Of a DNA stretch of 64,000 bases, positions 55,337-64,000 are shown piece by piece. A program made the translations under genes and the position numbers. The DNA comes from Ascochyta rabiei. Lineage: Eukaryota > Ascomycota > Dothideomycetes > Pleosporales > Didymellaceae. Every line of letters begins with the position of its first letter. Positions within the stretch are counted from its first letter, which is position 1. The notes beneath the pieces were generated by a model. The model did no database searches. It saw only the letters and a program-made list of their open reading frames with translations, and was not told where the DNA came from. The stretch is from NCBI RefSeq assembly GCF_004011695.2, contig NC_082411.1:372001-436000 (forward strand), in the 5' to 3' direction.

Positions 55337-57290
55337 ATGCCTCTCCTCTTTGGGTCGGGTACACCTCCACCCTTCGAACATAGCACCCCGTCCTACCTCC
55401 AATCAAACACGATGGAAACATCGCAGCGTATTCTCGATGTTATATTGCGTTACAGGTCTCCTCTGCCGAAGGATTCCCCGGATCGTAGTGACGAGGGCGT
55501 GCTCAAATCCCTTGGCCTCATCTACCGAGCGGTGAAACACAGCGAACCAGTTCGCATGGTACTTCCTGCTTTTCCTTTCAAAAGTCCAAACAGCAGCGTT
55601 AAAGTCCTGGGTACCCTTCCAGATAAGGCCGAGGACGTAGCTCTGGCCCATCTGAATGGACTATGCGCTGCAATCGAGGACATCTACCCCCCGGGCGCCG
55701 TTCTTACCATCGTCTCGGATGGCTTAGTTTACAACGGTTCGTGTTCTTTTGATACCTTCCTAGTCGATGCTGACGATATTAGACCTGCTAGGCGTGCCAG
55801 ACCATACAGTCTGGACTTATGGCCAATCTTTGCGACAACTTACCAAGACCAAGGGATACACGCACATCGACTTTGCACGACTCAAGGACCTGCTTGGCAT
55901 CTCTTCTCTGCGTGAAGATATTGATGAGATGGCCTATGCTGCTGTTGCGCCTTCAATCCGCCTCGCACTGATGCACCGGTACGGCAGCTTCAATTGGGAC
56001 TCTGTGACCAACGAATCGTACGTCAATAACGACGAGAACAAGAGGTTGACCTACTGCGGATACCTAAAGTTCCTCGCTTTGGATTTGGCGAACACCTACC
56101 TAATCGGTCAAGGGCGAACGAAGAGCGCGTTCAAGAGAGGTGTCGAGGTTATTGCAAAGAGTATGCTGAAACGCGGCGAAGCATTCGCAAGAGCGGTTCG
56201 GGAAAACTATCCCGATCATGTTCGACTCTCCATTCATCCAAGCACTGGCGAGGACAAGATATCGATCAACGTCCTGCCGATGAATAGAGTCATTACGCCG
56301 TGGCACAGCACTGTAGCTATAATGGTCGACGGAACAGTGCTGGCAGGACAGCGTAAGGAATTCGAGGAAGACACAAGAATGGAGCTGGTGTATGAGGATG
56401 GAAGGCCGAGCTACTTCCGAGAACGATCGCCCTTATATCACTGGGATCATTCAGTTCCTGTGGCGTTCGAACCGATGTATCCTTGTGGAATCATGATCAG
56501 GCCGGCCGAGGGCGCCAAATCCTTGTCCATCCAGGACATCGATGCCCGCAGAGTAAGGGAACTGGCCGAACTGAACTCGCCTGTAATTCTGAGAGGCTTC
56601 AAGCAAACCAAGGATCGAGATGCTTACGTCGCAAAATCGTATGAAATGGGTGTACCGACACCATGGAAATTCGGCCTTGTACTCGAAGTGAAGGATTGTG
56701 GTAACGAAGGCCAAGGTCTGAACAACGTGCTAAGCCAAGAGTGGATGCCTTTCCATTTTGACGGCATGTTCAAGACCCAGAAGCAGAGGCGAGACGACGG
56801 AACCGAACATCTTGTGCCTAACCCTCCACGCTTCCAATTCTTTGCTGCAGTCACACCAAGCCCAAAAAACACCGGATACACGCTATTCTCGAGCTCGAAA
56901 CTTGTTTTCGACCATCTCCCGGCAGATAAGTCGTCGAAACAGCTCGAAGCATTAACATGGTCGGTCAAGACCCCCTCATTTGACCAATCACTCATTGGCA
57001 ATATGCCACTTGTTGCGACACATCCTTCCACAGGCCGACCTTGCCTCAGATACCACGAGCGGTGGCCTCAAGAGAAAACTCGTTTCGACCCGACCGAGGT
57101 AGAAATTGAGAGCGACGACGGGACCATGTGCGACGTCCTGGAAAAGTTGTTGCATGACCGCAGGGTATGCTACTGGCACTCATGGAAGGAAGGAGACCTT
57201 ATTGTCAACGACAACATCTCTATGCTGCACACAAGAAGCTCGTTTCAGGCGGGTGTTGATCGAGAGTTGTGGCGAATCCATTTTGACTGA
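55337..57290 (+). CDS. Isocyanide synthase-dioxygenase (DIT1/PvcA + TauD)
   Basis: Two exons, 55337-55736 and 55783-57290, give 635 residues. The N-terminal half (about 25-335) is the DIT1/PvcA isocyanide synthase domain: VLPAFPFKSPN, VLGTLPDKAEDVAL, IYPPGAVLTIVSDGLVYNDLLGV. The 46-bp intron lies inside this motif. This domain turns an amino acid amine, with ribulose 5-phosphate as carbon donor in the bacterial enzyme, into an isonitrile. The C-terminal half (about 380-635) is a TauD/PvcB-type Fe(II)/2-oxoglutarate dioxygenase with the HxD pair H458/D460 (PFHFDGMF), distal H616 (ISMLHTRSSF) and an Arg near the end (RELWRIHFD). The fusion is a known layout in fungal isocyanide clusters. With the MFS and FAD genes it makes a compact cluster. 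The start at 55337 is the first ATG; 55409 is an alternative. Substrate and product are unknown. Confidence 0.9.
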
Positions 57291-58395
57291 AATCGTCATA
57301 TGTCACGATCAGCTGCTGGTATGGTAGGACGCGCGTCAAACCAATCTTACATAATGATGTAGTTATAGCGAAGGGACAGTTTAGATGAAAAGCGATACAT
57401 TTCACCCTGTGATACCTCCCAAAATACACTTGCTTAGCCCCATGTCAGCGTCGTCCTGGCGCAACAGTGGTAAATACTAGCAAATGATCGTTGGTAAACA
57501 TTTTGAATTTTGCTTTGCATCACTAACCGTTCAGTACTCTGTCAAAACCATCTCACCTCGCTCTTGACCCGATCATCTTAGGCTGCCTGCTGGCCTTCCA
57601 TAACCATCCATGTCTGTATATCTTCTAGCGCCTTAACCAGGTCTGTGTAGATGAAATTTCCATATTTCCAGTTTTGCATGGCACCCATGCTGTGGTTAAA
57701 AAATGTCCAAGCATCTCTTTACCACATCTTGATAGTCTGGCCCCAAGTGCGCTGCAGCGTCTTCATACAACATATGAACAACGAACCCTTGAGATCGTTC
57801 TTCGATAGGTTCGTAGCGATTTTCTTCTCCGGGAGATTACGATATCTGCGAATGGCTCTTGAATGCGATCTCAAGCTGGATCAAACATATGTTCCGGTCG
57901 CGACATTAATAAAAAATATTTCGTATCCATGAGACTTCGCTCAACTAGATGCGGCCTCGATGGACATCAACGGCTATACAACTTCGCTGAAGGACATTTT
58001 GCCACCCATGAATCACATCGCGGCAAAGGTAGTTCGTCCCGTTTGACTTGCAATGGTATCAAGACAAAAATACAAGAAAGATATGGGTAGCTCAATGCGT
58101 TCCGAGATGCTGATGGGGAAAGTTCCTGAGACACTTGACAACACGCTATAGTCGTTCCTGTCATATATACCAATCGCTTATCGATACTCTCGCACCGTAC
58201 TGTGCTTATTAACAAATCCGATTTGTTGTGCCTATTTCTTGTTGGTCAAGCAAGCTCTATAGCCATGTTGTCCCTGTCGACATTCAGTCGACGTGCCAAG
58301 CTTAGACGAAAACGTGCAGTTTTGCCGTTGGTATTGTATACAACACCGCTCTGCCGACGTCATGATGATGCGAAGAGCTCAGTCTTTGCAGGATT
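57291..58395. other. Gene-free convergent region
   Basis: 1.1 kb between the 3' ends of the isocyanide synthase and Kelch genes. AT-rich compared with neighbours; no supported gene or clear repeat. Confidence 0.5.
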
Positions 58396-59745
58396 TTACC
58401 TATCAACTGTAACCATCCAACCATCACTCAGTACGTTACCTCCGGAATCGACACCGCCCCAGACAACGCACGTTGCCCCGTCTACCTCTGTGCCTTTCGC
58501 GATACCGAATTGACCCCTTTCTCCAAGGCCTCGCTTGGGCTCTCCAGGGATCTCTTTCTCTTCCTCCCCCTTAGTGTCAACGTAGTTGTAAAGTACTTCC
58601 GCCCATGTAGCCTCATGTGTGTCTCGTTTCAAGGTAGAACGGATAGCATCCTTGGTTGCTGCTGCGGTCGCATACTCTGGGGGCAACTGGAAGGTCCAGA
58701 TGTCATCCAAATGTCTTGCGTCTTCGCCTTCGCCACCGATGGCGACGAGGTAGTGCCGTCCTTGACCGGTGGTGACCTCAACAAGTCCAGCATTCGACCG
58801 CGCCTGTGGCACTGATAGATCTTTTGAATCGGCGTGCGAGACTTCCTGCCACGCCCAGCCGCTGGTCAGAGGGGTTGTCCCACCTTCTGCGTGATTAAAG
58901 ACCGGCGCAACGTCTAGATACTCCAGAGCACCCGATGCAAAAGTTTCGACACCTTTGCCTCCAAAGCGATATAGCCTACTGCCTGCGAGTGACAGGCTAG
59001 CGCCTTCACGTGGCTGCCCAGGCGGCGAGGGGATGTTCGACCAGGAGCGCGTTCTCAAGTCGAAAGCCAGAGCATCGTTTGCAAGCTGACCGCTCGAAAC
59101 ATTACGTCCACCAACAATGAAAATAGTGCCCCAAGTATCATCCACAGGGGGTTCTGGAACATTCTTCGAGGGGTCTACCGGCTGTTGAGGTGCTCTCTCT
59201 TGGTATGTGATGGACTTCGCTGCTGGGAAGTCTGAGCTCGCAGAGGTGTGTCCCACGCGTTGGCTTGGGGCCGACGTGCCAGGAGCAGGGTCAAGATATG
59301 ACCATGTGCTCGAGACCGTGTGGTAAGCCCAAACTCTTCCATTCTCTTCGGAATCAACTTCACCTCTTCCTCCAAATACGTATATTGAATCTCCAATTAC
59401 TACTGCAGTGTGACCTTTTCGTGGACCCGGTACGTCGTCTAAGCCATTGGCAGCCTGCGCAGGTTTCGAAGTATAGTCTGCGTCGAGTACACCACTGGAT
59501 GGTAGGATGATGATATGCATGTCGTTATCAGCTAGTTTTCCAGGCGCCGTCTCACCACCGAAGATGTAGGCTCGACCCTTGACGACTGAGACGGTGTGCT
59601 GTGAGCGTGGCAATGGAACAGAGGTGATGCGTGTGAGATTGGTCTTGATCGGTAGAGTTGGATAGGTTATACCCTTCACCAGAGCGGCTGCACCCTGTAA
59701 GATGTTCTCTGCCGCGTATAGGATTCCGGCTGCGGCTGGCTCCAT
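58396..59745 (-). CDS. Kelch-repeat protein
   Basis: Single exon, 449 residues. Kelch blades are visible as repeated hydrophobic-GG motifs: GRAYIFGGETA, DSIYVFGGRGE, GTIFIVGGRN, SRLYRFGGKG, HYLVAIGGEGE and TCVVWGGVD, with matching Arg/His-rich strands (PRSQHTVSVV, PRKGHTAVVI). That is a six-bladed propeller. A conserved fungal group of such proteins is known, with unknown function; plant nitrile-specifier proteins share the fold. No membrane segment or signal peptide. Whether it belongs to the neighbouring isocyanide cluster cannot be told. Confidence 0.82.
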   Translation of the reverse strand: MEPAAAGILYAAENILQGAAALVKGITYPTLPIKTNLTRITSVPLPRSQHTVSVVKGRAYIFGGETAPGKLADNDMHIIILPSSGVLDADYTSKPAQAANGLDDVPGPRKGHTAVVIGDSIYVFGGRGEVDSEENGRVWAYHTVSSTWSYLDPAPGTSAPSQRVGHTSASSDFPAAKSITYQERAPQQPVDPSKNVPEPPVDDTWGTIFIVGGRNVSSGQLANDALAFDLRTRSWSNIPSPPGQPREGASLSLAGSRLYRFGGKGVETFASGALEYLDVAPVFNHAEGGTTPLTSGWAWQEVSHADSKDLSVPQARSNAGLVEVTTGQGRHYLVAIGGEGEDARHLDDIWTFQLPPEYATAAATKDAIRSTLKRDTHEATWAEVLYNYVDTKGEEEKEIPGEPKRGLGERGQFGIAKGTEVDGATCVVWGGVDSGGNVLSDGWMVTVDR

Positions 59746-60226
59746 GATGTTGAAAGCGGCGATAACTTTTGGCGATTTGTTTGGTTTAGAGGTTTGGTAT
59801 CCGAGCGTAGGTCGAACAAAAAGCTTGAGGCCTTTCTTTAAATCGCTACTCAGATCGTGGTGATGGAAGAAGATGTAGTGGTGTTAACAGACGGCGGCTG
59901 GAGCTCAGTGTTTGAGCTTACGACAGTGACGTCATACCACACAAGGCTGGCTGAACCCTTGTTCAGCCCCACCAAAGGTGCTACTGCCACATCTAGCAGT
60001 CAAAGTAAGGCCTTGAGTTGATTTTGAAATCACTCAAGATATCAGATCTTCGTTGTGCATGGTTAACGGTATACGTAAAAAGTTGGTCATTACATATTAG
60101 TGAGCGGGCATGGCTTCGACGTTTTCGTGTGCGTGTATGTGGTATCACTGGACGACTTATGCTGGACAGATTCCAACTCCAATCCGACATGTATGCTATA
60201 CCATGGGCGCCAGGCTCTTCTATGAT
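59746..60226. other. Kelch promoter and 3' flank of ABC1 kinase
   Basis: 481 bp; no gene or strong motif seen. Confidence 0.45.
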
Positions 60227-62463
60227 TCATTTGTAGTATCCACCAGAGTGTTTAGATGTTGGGCGACAATTGATCATATTTGACGCAACGCTCGACCTAG
60301 CCTTGGTGAGTTTTAGGTCACAATAGAGCATCCGAATGGAACTTACTGTATCGATTGAAGCTTGTAAGAAGCTACGTGCTTCAAGGCCGACCCAGACCTT
60401 GAGCATTGAGAAGTCTCCACCGCGGATCATAGAGCCGCCGCCCTGAGCACCAAGCTGTCGCAGTATCGGAAGAGCGCTGTGATGCGTCAGTTCGTAATTA
60501 AGCTGCACGGGTCGTGATACTTACCCAGCGAAGAGGTCCAGTTCCGGGTTCAGATTCCTGCCAATGCCTTCCAAGAGCAAGATGCTGAGGACAACGTTGA
60601 TAAAGTCACCTTCTAGACGAACATGATGCGTTCGCACCATCGACAGAACCTCGTTCAAAATGTCTCCAATCTTGATGTTACCAAGAGCAAAAGTGCGACT
60701 TTTGACACCCAAGACCAGATGTTGCATGCGTAGAGCAAACACCTCGCCGTCCAAAACGGCCTCAGGTTGCCTACATCGTTCGACCATCAAGTGTCCTGCT
60801 TTGTAACCGTCGAACTCAGCCACTGCTTTGAAAAGGTCTAGGAAGTTTGTACGGTTTTTGCCGTTAAGCTCCGTCACCAGTCCTGCATCAATGAAGATAA
60901 GTTGCGGTCGGTAACCTTCGTTGTCAATTTCCCGTAGTCGAGCCTTCCACTGTTCGGGGTTCTTGCGATGCGGTCGCAGGCGTTCTAGTACCTCCTCTGT
61001 GACATCAGTAGATTCGATAGGTCCAGTGGTGCGATTCTCTTTGCGAGTAAAGATTGGTACATCAAGCTTCTCGGGCTTGTAAAACCGCACCATGATATTG
61101 CCGGGGTGCAAATCAGCGTGGATGAAGTTATCGATGAGAACCATGTTCAGGAAAGCGTCGAGCCCCTCATCAGCAATGTCCTTCTGGAAGACTCCTCCGC
61201 CGTTCTGCAGAAAGTCTTCCATAGGTATGCCCTGTGCAAACTCTTCTATCAGGACATTGCGGGTCGAGTACTCAGTGTAAGGGTACGGGAACCAGGCCGT
61301 TGATCGATCCTTGAAATTTTGGCGGAAGATGGTCAGGTTGGCAGCCTCAATACGCATATCGAGCTGTAGCCTCATCATCTCACCAAATTGCTCTACCTCG
61401 TCTGGAAATGAAAACCACTCCATCGTCGGGATTGCGTTGATCACAGCTGCAAAGAAGGCCATTATGCGCAAGTCTCTTCGGACGATCTTCTCAATCTTAG
61501 GATGTAAGACCTTGACAGCAACATGACTTGAAGGCACTCTCTGCGGCGTACTCTTCAGTGTTGCGTCAACGTTCTTCTTGATCCTCCGCGCAAAGTTCGG
61601 CTCTTCTTGGTCAATGGTGTTATCCTGTAATGTAGCTAGATCCGGCTTGAGCTTGGCTTTATAGACCTGTGCAATTGCACCCACGCCAAGGGGCTGCTCG
61701 TCGAATTCCTCGAAAATGTCGTCAAACCGACGCCCATTGAAGGCAGCTTCTACTGTCCGTTTCGATGTCTCAAGCGAATGTGCGGGGGCGTTCGAGTGTA
61801 AGGTAGACATGATCGAGCACATCTCCGTGGGGAAAATATCCGTTCGGGAGGCGGCCCATTGTCCTAGCTAGCAAACGTTAGAGCATTAAAAAACGATACA
61901 GATCAGACTCGTACCTTGATGAAGGCCGCCCCAGCCCGCTCCATTGAGCTGACGAGGAATCCATACCACCACAATGTTCCACTCCTCTCGTTGTCTCTAT
62001 CGGCTTTCCTGGACCCAATCCAGATCGCAGGTATCGTCACAATGACGGGTACGAATATAATGACCAGGTGCAGAAACCGCAAGCCCGTAGCTATGGGCTC
62101 GATTATGTAGTCTTCCACGAAAAAATAGATCCCACGCCTGTACTTCTTTGAGTTCTCCAAAGCTTTGGGGACTTGTTCTGCAAGTTCTTTTCTCGAAGCC
62201 TCAAGCATGGCCTCTTCTTGCGTCTTCTCTCCATTCCCAGACTTATCGTGACTGATCTCAACAAATGCAAGAGGGCTGAGGGCTACCCCACCTACTGCAG
62301 CAGCGCCGGACCATAGTATTGTTTTACCGCCAAATCGAGGTGTTGCGAACTGTCGGCGCGCGGCGGAGACGAATGAGCGCGTTGGCGCGCGGGCGACAAA
62401 GGGCGTGGACTGCTGCAGGCCTTGTCGAAGACATTGTCGACCCAGCAGGAAGACAGTCCTCAT
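60227..62463 (-). CDS. Mitochondrial ABC1/UbiB-family kinase (CQD1/ADCK2-like)
   Basis: Four exons on the minus strand: 61915-62463, 60525-61867, 60347-60476 and 60227-60301, giving 698 residues. ATG 62463 opens a mitochondrial targeting sequence rich in Arg, Ser and Gln (MRTVFLLGRQCLRQGLQQS...). A membrane segment follows (LRFLHLVIIFVPVIVTIPAI, about 137-156). The ABC1-specific KxGQ motif is K183-L-G-Q186, split by the first intron. Then come QPLGVGAIAQVYKAKL, VAVK (K302), HADLHPGN at 433-440 and IDAG at 511-514. These are the atypical-kinase motifs of the UbiB/COQ8 family. KLGQWAASRTDIFP and the long linker point to the Cqd1/ADCK2 branch, linked to coenzyme Q and lipid distribution. The last intron (45 bp, stop-free, in frame) could be retained. 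Confidence 0.87.
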
Positions 62464-62850
62464 GGTACAAGATACTAGACGCAGGCGACGCGTGAAGGTT
62501 CCATGCAGTTGAGCGAGCCCCTTGTGGGCCGGTTCGACTGTCATGACGTTGCTCGGTCGCAGGTGCCGTCGTGCACGGACTTCTACACACACCACAGAAC
62601 ATGTGAGAGAAAGTGATTGAAGCTCACTCAAGACTGCTGCTTACGTACCCAAGCAAAGCAAACACCTTACCTATACTTGTGCCTCGTTTGCGAATAAGCA
62701 GCAAATGTTTCCATGCATGGATCATTAACGCCGAATCAAGTCACTGGACGAAGAGATTATCTTTCACTTAACATTGATAACTAACCACTGATTATATAGA
62801 ACAACGAAAAAAACGCTTAGTCAGATGCAGGAACAGTATCGCCACATATC
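62464..62850. other. Promoter of ABC1 kinase and 3' flank of monooxygenase
   Basis: 387 bp; no gene seen. Confidence 0.45.
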
Positions 62851-64000
62851 CTAGGCGGTGACAAACCCTTCGAACCCGTTCTTCAACGACTTCTGCGTTA
62901 GCTCGGTGTACAGCGGGAACCCACCAGCAAAATTGAGCTGTTCGCGGACTTTCCCGGGGATGTTTGAACCCATATACCAGCTGTCCGTCTGGGGGAATAG
63001 AGTCTTGTCTGAGAGTTCTGTAACCTTCTCGCGCCAGTCCTCTTCAGCCTGGCGAGTGGCATCACAGTAATCGATCTTCTGGTCCCGTAGCATCTGCATG
63101 CACTTGACGATCCAGTCTCCCTGGACCTCAACACAGGTTGGGCCGTTGGAAAAGGCAGTCGGGCCTTGAGCACCGTACAGGAAGAAAATGTTGGGGAAAC
63201 CAGATAAGGCCATACCCATGTATGTGTATGTTCCGCTCTTCCAGGTGTCTGATAGCTCGACGCCGTCAACGTTTCGCAGACCCATATTCCTCATACCGCC
63301 AGTCACCGAGTCGAAACCAGTGGCGAGAGCGATAACATCGAATTTGTGCAGCTTGCCATCAGACGTAACGATGCCCTCTTTGGTGAACTTCTCGATTGGT
63401 GTTGCCTTGCAATTGACAACAACGTTCTCCGGTCTGTCGAGCATCTCGTAATAGTTCTGCTCGAGTGATGGCCTCTTGGTACCGAAAGCATGAACAGGTT
63501 CCAGGGGTGCAAGGATGTCGCGCTTTACTGGGTCTGAAATCCTTGCGCGGGTCTTCTTTGCCCAGAAATTGTACGCTTCCCTGTTGGCCTTGTTATCAAA
63601 CAGCAGGTCCTTGTAGTTGGCAAGCCAAAACTCGAAGCCACCGTTCTGCCACAGTTTCTCGTAAAAAGCCTCGCGCTCCTCGGGGCTATCGTCGAAGGTG
63701 TTCTTCTCGATGTAGTCGTATTGGAAACCAGCGAATGTGTTCAGACGGGTTTTAAAGATGGTCTCATACTCTGTCTCCTTTCTCCTATCTTGCTCTTCTC
63801 GTGTAAGAGGCTTTTGTTCCATTGGCAAGCACAAATTTGGAGTTCGGACGAAGTTGGTCACTGAAGCTGCCTCCTTGGAAGTCTCCTGAGCAATCTGGAT
63901 ACCGGTCGAACCAGTACCGATGACGCCAACACGCTTGCCCTTGACATCGACGCCGCCATTGGGCCAGAACGAAGAGTGGTGGATCTCGCCCTCGAAGTCC
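62851..64000 (-). CDS. Baeyer-Villiger-type flavin monooxygenase, partial
   Basis: C-terminal part of a minus-strand gene that runs off the right window edge; about 383 codons are visible without an intron. The visible N-terminal end carries the Baeyer-Villiger fingerprint FEGEIHHSSFWP and then the second Rossmann motif VGVIGTGSTGIQIAQ. Downstream are FDVIALATGFDSVTGG, GPTAFSNGPTCVEVQGDWI and SWYMGSNIPGK, typical of cyclohexanone-monooxygenase-like enzymes, which insert oxygen next to a ketone using FAD and NADPH. The internal Met at 63861 is not the start. It may belong to secondary metabolism, but two conserved genes lie between it and the isocyanide cluster. Confidence 0.88.
   Translation of the reverse strand, partial: DFEGEIHHSSFWPNGGVDVKGKRVGVIGTGSTGIQIAQETSKEAASVTNFVRTPNLCLPMEQKPLTREEQDRRKETEYETIFKTRLNTFAGFQYDYIEKNTFDDSPEEREAFYEKLWQNGGFEFWLANYKDLLFDNKANREAYNFWAKKTRARISDPVKRDILAPLEPVHAFGTKRPSLEQNYYEMLDRPENVVVNCKATPIEKFTKEGIVTSDGKLHKFDVIALATGFDSVTGGMRNMGLRNVDGVELSDTWKSGTYTYMGMALSGFPNIFFLYGAQGPTAFSNGPTCVEVQGDWIVKCMQMLRDQKIDYCDATRQAEEDWREKVTELSDKTLFPQTDSWYMGSNIPGKVREQLNFAGGFPLYTELTQKSLKNGFEGFVTA

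Overview
The window is nuclear DNA from a filamentous ascomycete (Pezizomycotina; a Dothideomycete-like fungus is my guess, not something I can prove). The grounds are protein-coding genes broken by short introns (about 45-110 bp) with GTRNGT donors, CTAAC/CTGAC-like branch sites and YAG acceptors, spacious intergenic DNA, and families seen in such fungi (Sfl1-type HSF protein, fungal transcription factor without visible zinc cluster, isocyanide synthase-dioxygenase, HET fragment, DUF3716-like protein, fungal Helitron). I rebuilt exon joins by hand; unless stated otherwise the joins keep frame exactly and give a whole number of codons.

Left part, 1-20.3 kb, is mostly housekeeping: an Sfl1/HSF-type regulator, a TBC Rab-GAP, an E2 ubiquitin-conjugating enzyme, a Vip1-type RRM protein carrying two metallothionein-like cysteine modules (with a perfect heat shock element upstream), an FGGY pentulose kinase, a probable EMC10, a small RRM protein and a fungal transcription factor.

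Middle part, 20.3-38 kb, is gene-poor and accessory. It holds a Helitron Rep-helicase reading frame about 4.4 kb long interrupted by only two in-frame TAG codons, a four-exon gene for a six-cysteine DUF3716-like protein directly downstream, scattered copies of a short repeat, a conserved ECM13-like gene, a HET-domain pseudogene and long stretches with no convincing gene. All three nonsense codons found in decayed frames here fit C-to-T change at CpA, the signature of repeat-induced point mutation.

Right part, 38-50 kb, returns to conserved genes: an F-box-like/2EXR-type protein, a small hypothetical, UTP21 (U3 snoRNP) and, divergent from it, the inositol pyrophosphate kinase VIP1/ASP1. The VIP1 frame is broken by one missing C in a tandem repeat. 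At 50-57.3 kb lies a probable secondary-metabolite cluster: an FAD monooxygenase, an MFS transporter and a two-domain isocyanide synthase/TauD dioxygenase; the last two are divergent and share a promoter with a perfect TCGG-N6-CCGA site. The window closes with a Kelch protein, a mitochondrial ABC1/UbiB-family kinase (CQD1/ADCK2-like) and the C-terminal part of a Baeyer-Villiger-type flavin monooxygenase that runs off the right edge. I saw no tRNA, rRNA or CRISPR array.
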